DNA of 64,000 nucleotides from NCBI RefSeq assembly GCF_014200725.1, contig NZ_JACHCL010000001.1, positions 1,116,001 through 1,180,000 of the forward strand. The letters are read 5' to 3'. The notes under the pieces are model-generated. The model did not search any database, was not told the origin of the DNA, and worked only from the letters and a program-made list of their open reading frames with translations. This stretch comes from Janthinobacterium silvisoli (lineage in GTDB: Bacteria > Pseudomonadota > Gammaproteobacteria > Burkholderiales > Burkholderiaceae_D). This document shows positions 43,099-51,773 of the stretch, in pieces (positions within the stretch are counted from its first letter, which is position 1; every line of letters begins with the position of its first letter). The position numbers and the translations under genes were made by a program.

Positions 43099-43665
43099 AT
43101 GAAAAAACAATTATTTGCAGCCATCACTGTCACCGCACTGGCATTGCCTATGCTGGCCCAGGCACAAGCAGAAAACATTTATATCGGCGGCAACTTAGGC
43201 CGCAGCGAATTATCAGTGAGCGCCCCTGAATTCAAGAATGAACAAAACAAAACCAGCTACAAGATTTATGCCGGTTACGATTTCAACACCAACTTTGGCA
43301 TGGAAGCCGGCTATGCCGATTTCGGTTCCATGCAAGTGAATGACTATAGCGAGAAGGCAAAAGTCGACAGCACCGCATTTTATGCAGCTGCAACCGCCAG
43401 CCTGCCGCTCAATACGCAGTTTTCCCTGTTCGGCAAGCTCGGTGCAAGCCGCAACCAGACTAAAATCAAAAGCAGTGATGTAGGCGGCTTTTCCGAAAAG
43501 CAGAACAAAACATCCGTGCTGATCGGTTTTGGCCTGAACTACGCCATCAACAAGAATCTGGCTGCCGTTGCTGAATATGAAAATTTTGGTAAAACATTCA
43601 AGATCGATGATGGCCCTGCAATCAAGGCTCACACGATGTCGGCGGGCCTGCGCTACAAATTCTAA
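43099..43665 (+). CDS. Small outer-membrane beta-barrel protein, tandem copy 2
   Basis: A 188-residue paralogue of the protein at 42170: signal peptide MKKQLFAAITVTALALPMLAQA; ENIYIGGNLGRSELSV; YAGYDFNTNFGMEAGYADFG; last strand MSAGLRYKF. Shared internal blocks (NYAINKNLAAVAEYENFGKT) make the relationship plain. AGGAGAAGAA precedes the ATG. Ends with a stop-spanning hairpin and a separate terminator, same as copy 1. Unknown role. Confidence 0.92.
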   Translation: MKKQLFAAITVTALALPMLAQAQAENIYIGGNLGRSELSVSAPEFKNEQNKTSYKIYAGYDFNTNFGMEAGYADFGSMQVNDYSEKAKVDSTAFYAAATASLPLNTQFSLFGKLGASRNQTKIKSSDVGGFSEKQNKTSVLIGFGLNYAINKNLAAVAEYENFGKTFKIDDGPAIKAHTMSAGLRYKF

Positions 43666-43684
43666 TTCCTGCATGGCAGGAATT
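43664..43684 (+). repeat. Hairpin spanning the stop region of OMP copy 2
   Basis: Perfect 9-bp arms AATTCCTGC / GCAGGAATT around ATG, directly after the final TTC codon and overlapping the TAA. Corresponds in position to the hairpin at 42724-42749. Confidence 0.5.
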
Positions 43685-43711
43685 GATTATTAAGTCATTT
43701 ATCTGGCTTTG

Positions 43712-43738
43712 AAAAACCTGCTTACAAGCAGGTTTTTT
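43712..43738 (+). terminator. Rho-independent terminator after OMP copy 2
   Basis: Arms AAAACCTGCTT / AAGCAGGTTTT around AC, followed by further T residues. Confidence 0.88.
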
Positions 43739-43844
43739 TATGATGAGGACACGGCGGCGTGCCTGCTGATGCTGACGTGCTTTTGAAACTCGCCAGTCGA
43801 TAATGCTACTATCCCGCCCTGAGATTTAAATGAGGGCGCAAGCC

Positions 43845-44216
43845 ATGATGAGCAAAGAAGAAGTCGCTGAACTGTTTGACAATATCAAAGAAAATGCGCC
43901 CTGGGATTTGACCCAGCCGCTGCTGTGGGGCTATTACTTCACCAACCCTACGCCGGAATCGCTGGAACAGGCGGCCGCCTTGCTGGCCATGCAGGGCTAC
44001 CGTCCGGTAGAGTTGTATCAGCCCGAGCTGGAAGATGCTGCCGCGCCGCCGGTGTGGGTGCTGCATGTGGAAAAAGAAGAAGTGCATGGCGTCGACAGCC
44101 TGCACGCGCGCAATGGCGAACTGATGCAATTTGCGCTGGAAAACCAGTTGGCCAGCTACGACGGCATGGATGTGGGCCCGGCAGGCCAGGAGCAGGACGT
44201 GCCGGAGTTCAAGTAA
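43845..44216 (+). CDS. rraB: Ribonuclease E inhibitor RraB family protein
   Basis: A 123-residue acidic protein of the RraB family: MMSKEEVAELFDNIKENAPW at the N-terminus, LWGYYFTNPTPESLEQAA, GYRPVELYQPE and a C-terminal acidic block (DSLHARNGELMQFALENQ, ASYDGMDVGP). RraB binds the RNase E scaffold and modulates mRNA decay. Start uncertain: ATG 43845 or 43848 (MSKEEV) fit the family; ATG 43830 in the same frame would add MRAQA. A terminator follows at 44241, convergent with hom. Confidence 0.88.
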   Translation: MMSKEEVAELFDNIKENAPWDLTQPLLWGYYFTNPTPESLEQAAALLAMQGYRPVELYQPELEDAAAPPVWVLHVEKEEVHGVDSLHARNGELMQFALENQLASYDGMDVGPAGQEQDVPEFK

Positions 44217-44240
44217 CACCCCATTATTGCGGTGGATATC

Positions 44241-44265
44241 AAAACGGCGCCTGTGGCGCCGTTTT
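44241..44265. terminator. Bidirectional terminator between rraB and hom
   Basis: Perfect 11-bp arms AAAACGGCGCC / GGCGCCGTTTT around TGT, with A and T tracts in the arms serving both converging genes. Confidence 0.9.
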
Positions 44266-44284
44266 GCATGGGATAAAACAAAAA

Positions 44285-45607
44285 TCAGCTGAGGTTTTCC
44301 AGGCGGATCTTGGTCACCGTGCCCACCACGCTGTTCAACGCTTCCATCTTGGCGATGGCCGCCGTAACGTGCTTTTCCTGCGTCTGGTGCGTCAGCATGA
44401 TGATGTCCGTTTGCGTCTCATCCTCGGCCGGCTCTTTTTGCAGCATGGCGTCGATCGAGATGCCGCCATCGGCCAGGATGCGCGTCAGGTCGGCCAGCAC
44501 GCCCGGCTGGTCGGCCACGTGCATGCGCAGGTAGTAGCTGGTGGTGATTTCAGACATCGGCAGAATCGCAATGTCGGTCATGGCGTTCGGCTGGAAGGCC
44601 AGGTGCGGCACGCGGTGTTCAGGGTCGGCGGTGGCCAGGCGGGTGATGTCGACCAGGTCGGCAATCACCGACGAGGCCGTCGGCTCGGCGCCCGCGCCAC
44701 GGCCCGAATACAGGCTGGCGCCGACGGCGTCGCCATGCACCAGTACCGCATTCATGGCGCCTTCCACGTTGGCGATCAGGCGCTTGGCCGGGATCAGGGT
44801 CGGGTGCACACGCAGCTCAATGCCTTCCACGCCATTGACAGTGGCGCGCTTGGTAATGCCCAGCAGCTTGATGCGGTAGCCCAGCTGTTCGGCATAGCGG
44901 ATATCGACTGCATTGAGGTTGCTGATGCCTTCCACATAGGCTTTGTCGAACTGCACCGGAATGCCGAAGGCGATGGCCGACATGATGGTGGCCTTGTGCG
45001 CGGCGTCCACGCCTTCAATGTCGAAAGTCGGATCGGCTTCCGCGTAGCCCAGCGCCTGCGCCTGTTTCAGCACGGTGGCGAAATCGAGGCCCTTGTCGCG
45101 CATCTCGGACAGGATGAAATTGGTGGTGCCGTTGATGATGCCGGCGATCCATTCGATGCGGTTGGCCGTCAAGCCTTCGCGCAGCGCCTTGATGATGGGG
45201 ATGCCGCCTGCCACCGCCGCTTCGAACGCCACCATCACGCCCTTGTCCTGGGCGGCAGCGAAGATTTCGTTGCCATGCACGGCCAGCAAGGCCTTGTTGG
45301 CCGTGACCACGTGCTTGCCGTTGGCGATCGCCTGCAGCACCAGGGTGCGCGACAGGTCGTAGCCGCCGATCAGTTCAACCACGATATCGATTTCGGGATC
45401 ATTGACGATCAGGGCTGGATCATTGACGACCTTGCAGGCGCCGGCGACCAGCGCCTCGGCTTTCGCCACGTCGCGCACGGCGACGGCGACCACTTCGATG
45501 CCGCGGCCGGCGCGGCGTTTGATTTCTTCCTGATTGCGGCGCAGGACGCTGAACGTGCCGTAACCGACATTCCCCAGGCCCAGCAGGCCGATTTTGATGG
45601 ATTTCAT
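44285..45607 (-). CDS. hom: Homoserine dehydrogenase
   Basis: A 440-residue NAD(P)-dependent enzyme reducing aspartate semialdehyde to homoserine, branch point to Thr, Met and Ile. N-terminal Rossmann motif GLGNVGYGTF (residues 10-19); active-site regions NKALLAVHG, AAVAGGIPIIKALREGLTAN and ILSEMRDKGLDF; the K-A-T-I-M-S-A-I-A-F-G block; C-terminal ACT domain YYLRMHVADQPGVLADL for threonine feedback. The monofunctional length (~435) agrees. The next gene upstream on this strand is alaA, 72 bases away, and these are commonly neighbours in betaproteobacteria. Confidence 0.97.
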   Translation of the reverse strand: MKSIKIGLLGLGNVGYGTFSVLRRNQEEIKRRAGRGIEVVAVAVRDVAKAEALVAGACKVVNDPALIVNDPEIDIVVELIGGYDLSRTLVLQAIANGKHVVTANKALLAVHGNEIFAAAQDKGVMVAFEAAVAGGIPIIKALREGLTANRIEWIAGIINGTTNFILSEMRDKGLDFATVLKQAQALGYAEADPTFDIEGVDAAHKATIMSAIAFGIPVQFDKAYVEGISNLNAVDIRYAEQLGYRIKLLGITKRATVNGVEGIELRVHPTLIPAKRLIANVEGAMNAVLVHGDAVGASLYSGRGAGAEPTASSVIADLVDITRLATADPEHRVPHLAFQPNAMTDIAILPMSEITTSYYLRMHVADQPGVLADLTRILADGGISIDAMLQKEPAEDETQTDIIMLTHQTQEKHVTAAIAKMEALNSVVGTVTKIRLENLS

Positions 45608-45679
45608 AGTCTACTAAAAGCTCATAAGTGGCGCGTACCATCGGCACGCGCCAGGTTGATCGAGTGTGCTGCTGCCGGC

Positions 45680-46909
45680 TCAGCCCCGGCTGTGACGCTT
45701 GCGGTAGCCTTCGAGGAAGCGCGCGATGCGTCCCATGGCCTCGGTCAAGTCATCGGAATTGGGCAGGAAGACGATACGGAAATGGTCTTGCGCGATCCAG
45801 TTAAAACCCGTGCCTTGCACGATCAGCACCTTGGCCTCGGCCAGCAATTCATAGGCAAACTGCTGGTCATCGGCGATCGGATAGATCAGCGGATCCAGGC
45901 GCGGGAACATATACAGCGCCGCTTTCGGCTTGACGCAGGTCACGCCGGGAATCTCGGTCAGCAGCTTGTGGGCCAGGTCGCGCTGTTTCAGCAAGCGTCC
46001 GCCCGGCCCCACCAGGTCATTGATGCTCTGGTAGCCGCCCAGCGCGGTCTGGATCGCGAACTGGCCCGGCGCATTGGCGCACAGGCGCATCGAGGCCAGC
46101 ATGTTCAAGCCTTCGATGTAATCCTTCGCGTGGCGCTTCTCGCCCGACACCACCATCCAGCCGGCACGGTAGCCACAGGAACGGTAATTCTTCGACAGGC
46201 CATTCAAGGTAATGAACAGCACATCGTCGGCCAGCGAGGCGATCGACACGTGCTCGGCTTCATCGTACAGCACCTTGTCGTAGATCTCGTCGGCGAAAAT
46301 GATCAGCTGGTGCTGGCGCGCCAGTTCGACGATCTGCAGCAGCAGTTCCACCGGGTATAGCGCGCCGGTCGGATTGTTCGGGTTAATGACGACGATGGCG
46401 CGCGTCTGCGGCGTGATCTTGCGGCGCATATCGTCGATATCGGGATACCACTCGTTTTGCTCATCGCACACATAATGCACGGGATTGCCGCCGGACAGGC
46501 TGACGGCGGCCGTCCACAGCGGATAGTCGGGCGCAGGCACCAGTACTTCGTCGCCGCTATTGAGCAGCGCATTCATCGACATCACGATCAATTCCGAGGC
46601 GCCATTGCCCAGGTAAATATCGTCGATGGTGACGCCGGCGATATTCTTGCTCTGCGTGTAGTGCATGACGGCCTTGCGCGGCGCGAACATGCCCTTGGAA
46701 TCGGTATAGCCTGCCGCGTTCTGCAGGTTCAGCATCATGTCGCGCACGATCTCGTCGGGCGGATCGAAGCCGAACACGGCCAGGTTGCCGATATTGAGCT
46801 TGGTGATCTTGTGGCCTTCTTCTTCCATTTGCCTGGATTTTTCCAGGACCGGGCCGCGGATGTCGTAGCAGACATCCGCCAATTTATTCGATTTCTGAAT
46901 CGGTCGCAA
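45680..46909 (-). CDS. alaA: PLP-dependent aminotransferase (AlaA type)
   Basis: A 409-residue class I aminotransferase. KSNKLADVCYDIRGPVLEKS and LNIGNLAVFGFDPPDEI match AlaA (glutamate-pyruvate transaminase). PLP-site pieces include NPNNPTGALYP, FADEIYDKVLYD and the Schiff-base Lys in LNGLSKNYRSCGYRAGWM. The start is a TTG at 46909 (product MRPIQKSNK...), preceded by AGGGA at good spacing and giving the family length; the frame stays open upstream to an ATG at 46957 that would add 16 non-conserved residues. It lies directly upstream of hom, probably co-transcribed. Confidence 0.92.
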   Translation of the reverse strand: MRPIQKSNKLADVCYDIRGPVLEKSRQMEEEGHKITKLNIGNLAVFGFDPPDEIVRDMMLNLQNAAGYTDSKGMFAPRKAVMHYTQSKNIAGVTIDDIYLGNGASELIVMSMNALLNSGDEVLVPAPDYPLWTAAVSLSGGNPVHYVCDEQNEWYPDIDDMRRKITPQTRAIVVINPNNPTGALYPVELLLQIVELARQHQLIIFADEIYDKVLYDEAEHVSIASLADDVLFITLNGLSKNYRSCGYRAGWMVVSGEKRHAKDYIEGLNMLASMRLCANAPGQFAIQTALGGYQSINDLVGPGGRLLKQRDLAHKLLTEIPGVTCVKPKAALYMFPRLDPLIYPIADDQQFAYELLAEAKVLIVQGTGFNWIAQDHFRIVFLPNSDDLTEAMGRIARFLEGYRKRHSRG

Positions 46910-47330
46910 AATAAATCCCTGTCGTGATACGGCGCGGCCCGCCTGCACTTGCGGCATGGCATCTGCACCAAAACTATGAAACCATGAGACTGCAATGGCA
47001 AAAACTACAACGCAAACAAGTATTCTCGCCGAAAGCAGGCCATTTTATCAAATTAAACATGGTGAACAGCGGCATTTGGCGCAAAATCTGCCAAAGCTGC
47101 CTGCCACACAGGCACTGCATGGCCAGCACCGTCTTCACCGTTTCTTCACTTTGTCCACATCTGTCCGCGCTACCATGGCGCTGCACGCGCTTGCATCTGC
47201 CCGATTTAGTTGCATTTAGAAAAGATTCCCCCTGCCATTCGCTCTTTTCAAGCATTTATGGCATGCTTACGCCCCTTCGCCGCAGTAGGGCAAGCGCCCC
47301 CGATTAACCGTCCAGAGCAGCCAAAACGCC
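46910..47330. other. Divergent promoter region alaA / Mth938-like gene
   Basis: About 420 bases with no gene that I can support. It is moderately AT-richer at 46990-47070 and contains an inverted repeat TTTGGC-N9-GCCAAA (47075-47095). It probably holds the alaA-hom promoter on the left and the promoter of the Mth938-arn genes on the right. No RNA gene or riboswitch recognised. Confidence 0.5.
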
Positions 47331-47723
47331 ATGAAACTTCATGCCAGCACCACCCAACAATACCAGACCGTCACCGGCTACGATGAAAACGGCGTCGAGA
47401 TCAATGCCCAGCCCTATGACTATAGCCTGATCGTGATGCCGGAAACGCCGCCACGGGCGTGGGACGTAGGCAGTTTTGAAGCATTGACGGAAGCCCATTT
47501 TGCGCAAATCCTGGCCGACGAGCCCGACGTGGTGATTCTGGGCACCGGCGAGCGCCAGCGCTTTGTCCACCCGAAGCTGACGGCCGCGCTGACCATGCGC
47601 CGCATCGGCGTCGAATGCATGGATAGCCAGGCTGCCTGCCGCACCTATAATATCCTGATGGGCGAAGGCCGCAAGGTCACGCTGGCCCTGATCCTGTCGA
47701 CTGGCAAGGCTGGCGCAGCATGA
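47331..47723 (+). CDS. Mth938-like (DUF498) domain protein
   Basis: A 130-residue single-domain protein. Family marks are the C-terminal block GIGVECMDSQAACRTYNILM (here R-I-G-V-E-C-M-D-S-Q-A-A-C-R-T-Y-N) and EPDVVILGTGERQRF. The fold is an alpha/beta sandwich related to NDUFAF3; bacterial function unknown, sometimes linked with respiratory-complex assembly or membrane insertion. Its ATGA stop overlaps the arnT start, so it heads the Ara4N locus here; whether it takes part is unclear. Confidence 0.9.
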   Translation: MKLHASTTQQYQTVTGYDENGVEINAQPYDYSLIVMPETPPRAWDVGSFEALTEAHFAQILADEPDVVILGTGERQRFVHPKLTAALTMRRIGVECMDSQAACRTYNILMGEGRKVTLALILSTGKAGAA

Positions 47724-49411
47724 AGAAATTCAATATCAACGAATTGCACACCTCGCGCGTGCTGATGTGGTCCCTGCTGGGCATTTTCATCGTCGTCACC
47801 CTGTATGCGCTGGGCATCCGCACGCTGGTGCCGCCCGATGAAGGCCGCTACGCTGAAATGGCGCGTGAAATGCTGGCCAGCGGCGACTGGATCACCACCC
47901 GCCTGAACGGTATCAAGTACTTTGAAAAACCACCGCTGCAAACGTGGATGAATGCACTGACCTTCGCCACCTTCGGCCTGGGCGAGTGGCAAGCCCGTTT
48001 GTGGACGGGCTTGTGCGGCATCATCGGTGTCTGCATGACGGCGCTGGCTGGCAAAAAAGTGTTCGGTCCGCGCGTGGGCCTGTATGCCGGCCTGGTGCTG
48101 GCGTCGAGCCTGTTCTGGCTGGCGTCGGGCCAGATCAATTCGCTGGACATGAGCTTATCTGGCATGATGACCATCGTGCTGGCCAGCCTGCTGATCGCCC
48201 AGCGCGATGGCGCTACGGCAGCCGAGCAGCGCAACTGGATGCTGGTCTGCTGGGCCGGCATGGCCTTGGCCGTGCTGGCCAAGGGCTTGATCGGCATCGT
48301 GCTGCCCGGCGCCGTGCTGGTGCTGTACACCGCATTCTCGCGCGACTGGCGCATCTGGACCCGCTTGCACCTGGTCAAAGGCTTCATCGTGTTTTTCGCC
48401 ATTGCCACGCCATGGTTCGTGCTGGTCGGCCTGCGCAATCCCGAACAACCGCATTTTTTCTTCATCCACGAGCACCTTGAACGCTTCCTGAAAAAAGGCC
48501 ACCAGCGCGAAGGCGCCTGGTATTACTTCCTGGTGCTGCTGATACCTGGCATCCTGCCGTGGATAGGCGTGCTGCCGCAAAGTATCGCCGCCGCCTTCAA
48601 GCGCCAGGACGGCGCCTTCCAGCCCCGTTTGATGGTGCTGATCTGGGCCGTCTTCATTTTCTTCTTCTTCAGCTATTCGACCTCCAAGCTGCCAGGCTAC
48701 ATCGTCCCCGTCTTCCCTGCGCTGGCCCTGCTGATCGCGCTGTACCTGGAATCGGCCTCGCGCCGCCAGCGCATGCTGGCCGCCGGCCTGCTGACAGCGC
48801 TGGGCCTGGCCGTGCTGGTGATCGTGCCGTTCACCTTCCAGCACGCCAGCGCACGCGATCCGCTAGAACTGGCTGCGCTGAAGGGCTATCAACCGTGGGT
48901 GATGGCGGCTGGCTTCTTCGCCTTGGCCGGCGGCGCCCTGGCCCTGCTGCATGCGCGCCAGTTGCGCCGCGACATGACGGTGCTGACGATTGCCGGCGCA
49001 GGCTTCCTGGCCACCCATTGCATCCTGGCCGGTTCCGAGCTATATGGCCAGAACCGTGCCGGCACCGATTTGCTGCCGCAGATCCAGGCGGAACTGAGCG
49101 CCGACACCAAGATCTATTCCGTGGGCATCTATGAGCAGTCGCTGACGTATTACTTGCAGCGTCCCGTGATCCTGGTCGACTATTGGGATGAGTTCACCTT
49201 CGGCCTGGAACAGCAGCCCGAGCTGTCATTGCCGAAAGTCGAGCAATTTGTCGAGCAATGGACGCGCGATGCCGCCAATGGCGTGCGCGACGTGGCCATC
49301 ATCAGCCATGAGCAATACAAGCATCTGCAACAGCAAGGCGTAGCGATGCGCGTGGTGGCGCAAGATGCGCGCCGCATGGTGATTGCCAACAATATCGTTG
49401 TTAGCAAATAG
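47720..49411 (+). CDS. arnT: ArnT-type glycosyltransferase (GT39/GT83 family)
   Basis: A 563-residue polytopic inner-membrane protein. PDEGRYAEMAREMLASGDW is the periplasmic-loop motif of ArnT/PMT enzymes with the catalytic Asp-Glu pair, followed by FEKPPLQTWM and about 12 TM helices. The C-terminal soluble part contains LYGQNRAGTDLLP and IYSVGIYEQSLTYYLQRP. ArnT moves 4-amino-4-deoxy-L-arabinose (Ara4N) from undecaprenyl phosphate to lipid A phosphates, giving resistance to polymyxins. Other arn genes follow downstream, which strengthens the substrate assignment. Overlaps the Mth938-like gene by ATGA. Confidence 0.9.
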   Translation: MKKFNINELHTSRVLMWSLLGIFIVVTLYALGIRTLVPPDEGRYAEMAREMLASGDWITTRLNGIKYFEKPPLQTWMNALTFATFGLGEWQARLWTGLCGIIGVCMTALAGKKVFGPRVGLYAGLVLASSLFWLASGQINSLDMSLSGMMTIVLASLLIAQRDGATAAEQRNWMLVCWAGMALAVLAKGLIGIVLPGAVLVLYTAFSRDWRIWTRLHLVKGFIVFFAIATPWFVLVGLRNPEQPHFFFIHEHLERFLKKGHQREGAWYYFLVLLIPGILPWIGVLPQSIAAAFKRQDGAFQPRLMVLIWAVFIFFFFSYSTSKLPGYIVPVFPALALLIALYLESASRRQRMLAAGLLTALGLAVLVIVPFTFQHASARDPLELAALKGYQPWVMAAGFFALAGGALALLHARQLRRDMTVLTIAGAGFLATHCILAGSELYGQNRAGTDLLPQIQAELSADTKIYSVGIYEQSLTYYLQRPVILVDYWDEFTFGLEQQPELSLPKVEQFVEQWTRDAANGVRDVAIISHEQYKHLQQQGVAMRVVAQDARRMVIANNIVVSK

Positions 49412-49436
49412 AAAAGCCTTCTGTCCGCGCAGACCG

Positions 49437-49460
49437 ATCCGGGACGAACTCGTCCCGGAT
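49437..49460 (+). terminator. Strong hairpin between arnT and arnB
   Basis: Perfect 11-bp arms ATCCGGGACGA / TCGTCCCGGAT around AC, extended by AGAC...GTCT outside. No U-run, so its role as terminator or as an mRNA processing point between arnT and arnB is unresolved. The 219-base gap also carries a TATAAAAT at 49519-49526, a possible promoter for arnB. Confidence 0.5.
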
Positions 49461-49629
49461 GTCTGGCTTTCACGCCCGGGCGCTGCCGAAACTGCCGCGC
49501 CACCACCCTGAATAAAGCTATAAAATAGCGTTGCCAGCCAGCGGACACGGATCGCGCCGGCAGCCACAACAATCAATACAATAATAATACGGCCCACACC
49601 ATCAAACCCAAGAACAAGACGAGTGCCCC

Positions 49630-50766
49630 ATGACCTCTGCCCTGCCCTTTTTGCCATTTTCCAAACCCACCATTGATGAAGCCACCATTGCCGCCGTCGG
49701 CGAGGTGCTGCGTTCCGGCTGGATCACCAGCGGGCCAAAAGTGCAAGCCTTCGAAGCGCAACTGTCCGAGTATTTTGGCGGCCGCCCCGTGCGCACCTTC
49801 AATTCCGGCACCTGCACGATGGAAATCGCGCTGCGCATCGCCGGCATAGGCCCTGGCGATGAAGTCATCACCACGCCGATTTCGTGGGTCGCCACCGCCA
49901 ACGTCATCATCGAAGTGGGCGCCACGCCCGTATTTGCCGACATCGACCCGGTCACGCGCAATATCGACCTCGACAAGCTGGAAGCGGCCATTACACCACG
50001 CACAAAAGCCATCATTCCGGTCTACCTGTCCGGCTTGCCGGTCGACATGGACCGCCTGTACGCGATCGCTGAAAAATACAAGCTGCGCGTGGTGGAAGAC
50101 GCCGCGCAAGCGTTTGGCTCCGAGTGGAAAGGCAAGCGCATCGGTTCGTTTGGCGACTTCGTGTCCTTCAGCTTCCAGGCCAATAAAAACATCACCACGG
50201 GCGAAGGCGGCGCGCTGGTGCTGAATAGCCTGGAAGAAGCCCGCCTGGCTGAAAAATACCGGCTGCAGGGCGTCACGCGCAGCGGCGTCGACGGCATCGA
50301 TGTCGATGTGCTGGGCGGCAAATACAATATGAGCGACATCATGGCCGCCATCGGCCTGGGCCAGTTCGCCAATATCGAAGCGATCACCGCGCACCGCCGC
50401 AGCCTGGCGCGCCATTACTTTGAACAGTTCGGCAGCGATTTCGAGGCACAGAGCGGTGCGCAATTGCCGGTGGCCGACTTCGAAAACAGCAACTGGCATT
50501 TGTTCCAGATCATCCTGCCTGACAACGGCCCCGGCACGCGCGCCACCTTCATGCAGAAAATGGCGGAACAGAATGTGGGCACGGGCTACCATTATTCGCC
50601 TATCCATCTGTTTACCATGTACCGCGAGCGCGGCTTTACGGAAGGCATGTTCCCCGTCTCCGAAAAACTCGGCTACCTGACCGTGACCTTGCCGATGTTC
50701 TACGCCATGACGAAGCAGGACGTGGAACGCGCCGTCGCCACCGTCAAATCCATCCTCATCAAGTGA
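49630..50766 (+). CDS. arnB: UDP-4-amino-4-deoxy-L-arabinose aminotransferase
   Basis: A 378-residue PLP-dependent sugar aminotransferase (DegT/DnrJ/EryC1/StrS family). Schiff-base Lys186 is in SFQANKNITTGEGGALV; other pieces are EDAAQAFGSEWKGKRIGSFG and GTGYHYSPIHLF. ArnB converts UDP-4-keto-arabinose to UDP-Ara4N. Product begins MTSALPFLPFSKPTID. It is the first gene of a compact run arnB-C-A(FT)-A(DH)-D. Its TGA stop overlaps a possible GTG start of arnC. Confidence 0.94.
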   Translation: MTSALPFLPFSKPTIDEATIAAVGEVLRSGWITSGPKVQAFEAQLSEYFGGRPVRTFNSGTCTMEIALRIAGIGPGDEVITTPISWVATANVIIEVGATPVFADIDPVTRNIDLDKLEAAITPRTKAIIPVYLSGLPVDMDRLYAIAEKYKLRVVEDAAQAFGSEWKGKRIGSFGDFVSFSFQANKNITTGEGGALVLNSLEEARLAEKYRLQGVTRSGVDGIDVDVLGGKYNMSDIMAAIGLGQFANIEAITAHRRSLARHYFEQFGSDFEAQSGAQLPVADFENSNWHLFQIILPDNGPGTRATFMQKMAEQNVGTGYHYSPIHLFTMYRERGFTEGMFPVSEKLGYLTVTLPMFYAMTKQDVERAVATVKSILIK

Positions 50767-50777
50767 GCAGCGTGCCG

Positions 50778-51773
50778 ATGAAACCAGAACTGTCTATTAT
50801 CATTCCAATCTACAACGAACAGGATGGCCTGGCCGCCCTGTTCGCGCGCCTGTATCCGGCCCTCGACGCCCTGCAAACCAGCTACGAAATCATCTTCGTC
50901 AATGACGGCAGCCGCGACAATTCGGTTTCCATCCTGGCCGAACAGTTCCGCCAGCGCCCCGATGTGACGCGCGTGGTGCTGTTCAACGGCAATTACGGCC
51001 AGCACATGGCCATCCTGGCCGGCTTTGAAGCCTCGCGCGGCCAGATCATGATCACGCTCGACGCCGACCTGCAAAACCCGCCCGAGGAAATTGGCAACCT
51101 GGTGGCGAAGATGCGCGAAGGCTACGATTATGTCGGCTCGATCCGCCGCAAGCGCCAGGATTCGGCCTGGCGCACGCTGGCCTCGAAAATGATGAACCGC
51201 CTGCGCGAAAAGATCACCAACATCAAGATCACCGACCAGGGCAATATGCTGCGCGCGTATGGCCGCAATGTGATCGACCTGGTCAACCAGTGCGCCGAAG
51301 TCAATACCTTCGTGCCCGCGCTGGCTTACACCTTTGCCCGCAAGCCGACCGAGATCACGGTCGAACACGAGGAACGTTCGGCCGGCGAATCGAAATATTC
51401 GCTGTATAGCCTGATCCGCCTCAATTTCGACCTGGTGACGGGCTTTTCGCTGGTGCCGCTGCAAATCTTTTCCATGCTGGGCATGGCGCTGTCGCTGGGC
51501 TCGGCCATGCTGGTGGTATTCCTGCTGATACGCCGCTTCTTGCTGGGTGCGGAAGCCGAAGGCGTGTTCACCCTGTTTGCCATCGCCTTCTTCTTCATGG
51601 GCGTGATTCTGTTCGGCATCGGCCTGGTGGGCGAATACGTGGGCCGCATCTTCCAGCAAGTGCGCGCGCGCCCCCGCTACGTGGTGCAAACCATCTTGCA
51701 GGACGGCATGGTCCAGGCAGAATCCGAAGCGCAATCGTATGTGCGCCTGGAAAAACGCCAGGTGAGCCGCTGA
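50778..51773 (+). CDS. arnC: Undecaprenyl-phosphate Ara4FN transferase
   Basis: A 331-residue GT2 polyprenyl-phosphate glycosyltransferase: ELSIIIPIYNEQDGLAALF at the start, DADLQNPPEEI (DXD metal site), a RKRQDSAWR segment and two C-terminal TM helices (FSMLGMALSLGSAMLVVFLL; FTLFAIAFFFMGVILFGI). ArnC loads formylated Ara4N (Ara4FN) onto undecaprenyl phosphate. ATG 50778 is chosen; a GTG at 50763 overlapping arnB by four bases would add five residues and is possible. Confidence 0.93.
   Translation: MKPELSIIIPIYNEQDGLAALFARLYPALDALQTSYEIIFVNDGSRDNSVSILAEQFRQRPDVTRVVLFNGNYGQHMAILAGFEASRGQIMITLDADLQNPPEEIGNLVAKMREGYDYVGSIRRKRQDSAWRTLASKMMNRLREKITNIKITDQGNMLRAYGRNVIDLVNQCAEVNTFVPALAYTFARKPTEITVEHEERSAGESKYSLYSLIRLNFDLVTGFSLVPLQIFSMLGMALSLGSAMLVVFLLIRRFLLGAEAEGVFTLFAIAFFFMGVILFGIGLVGEYVGRIFQQVRARPRYVVQTILQDGMVQAESEAQSYVRLEKRQVSR

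Noticed and set aside
43925-46360. 811-codon plus-strand frame across rraB, hom and alaA
   Set aside because: Runs antisense to two well-supported enzymes and through a terminator; composition is typical of an antisense shadow.
46910-47330. A small RNA or riboswitch in the alaA / Mth938 gap
   Set aside because: No conserved aptamer core or terminator-antiterminator pair could be seen; only a short inverted repeat.
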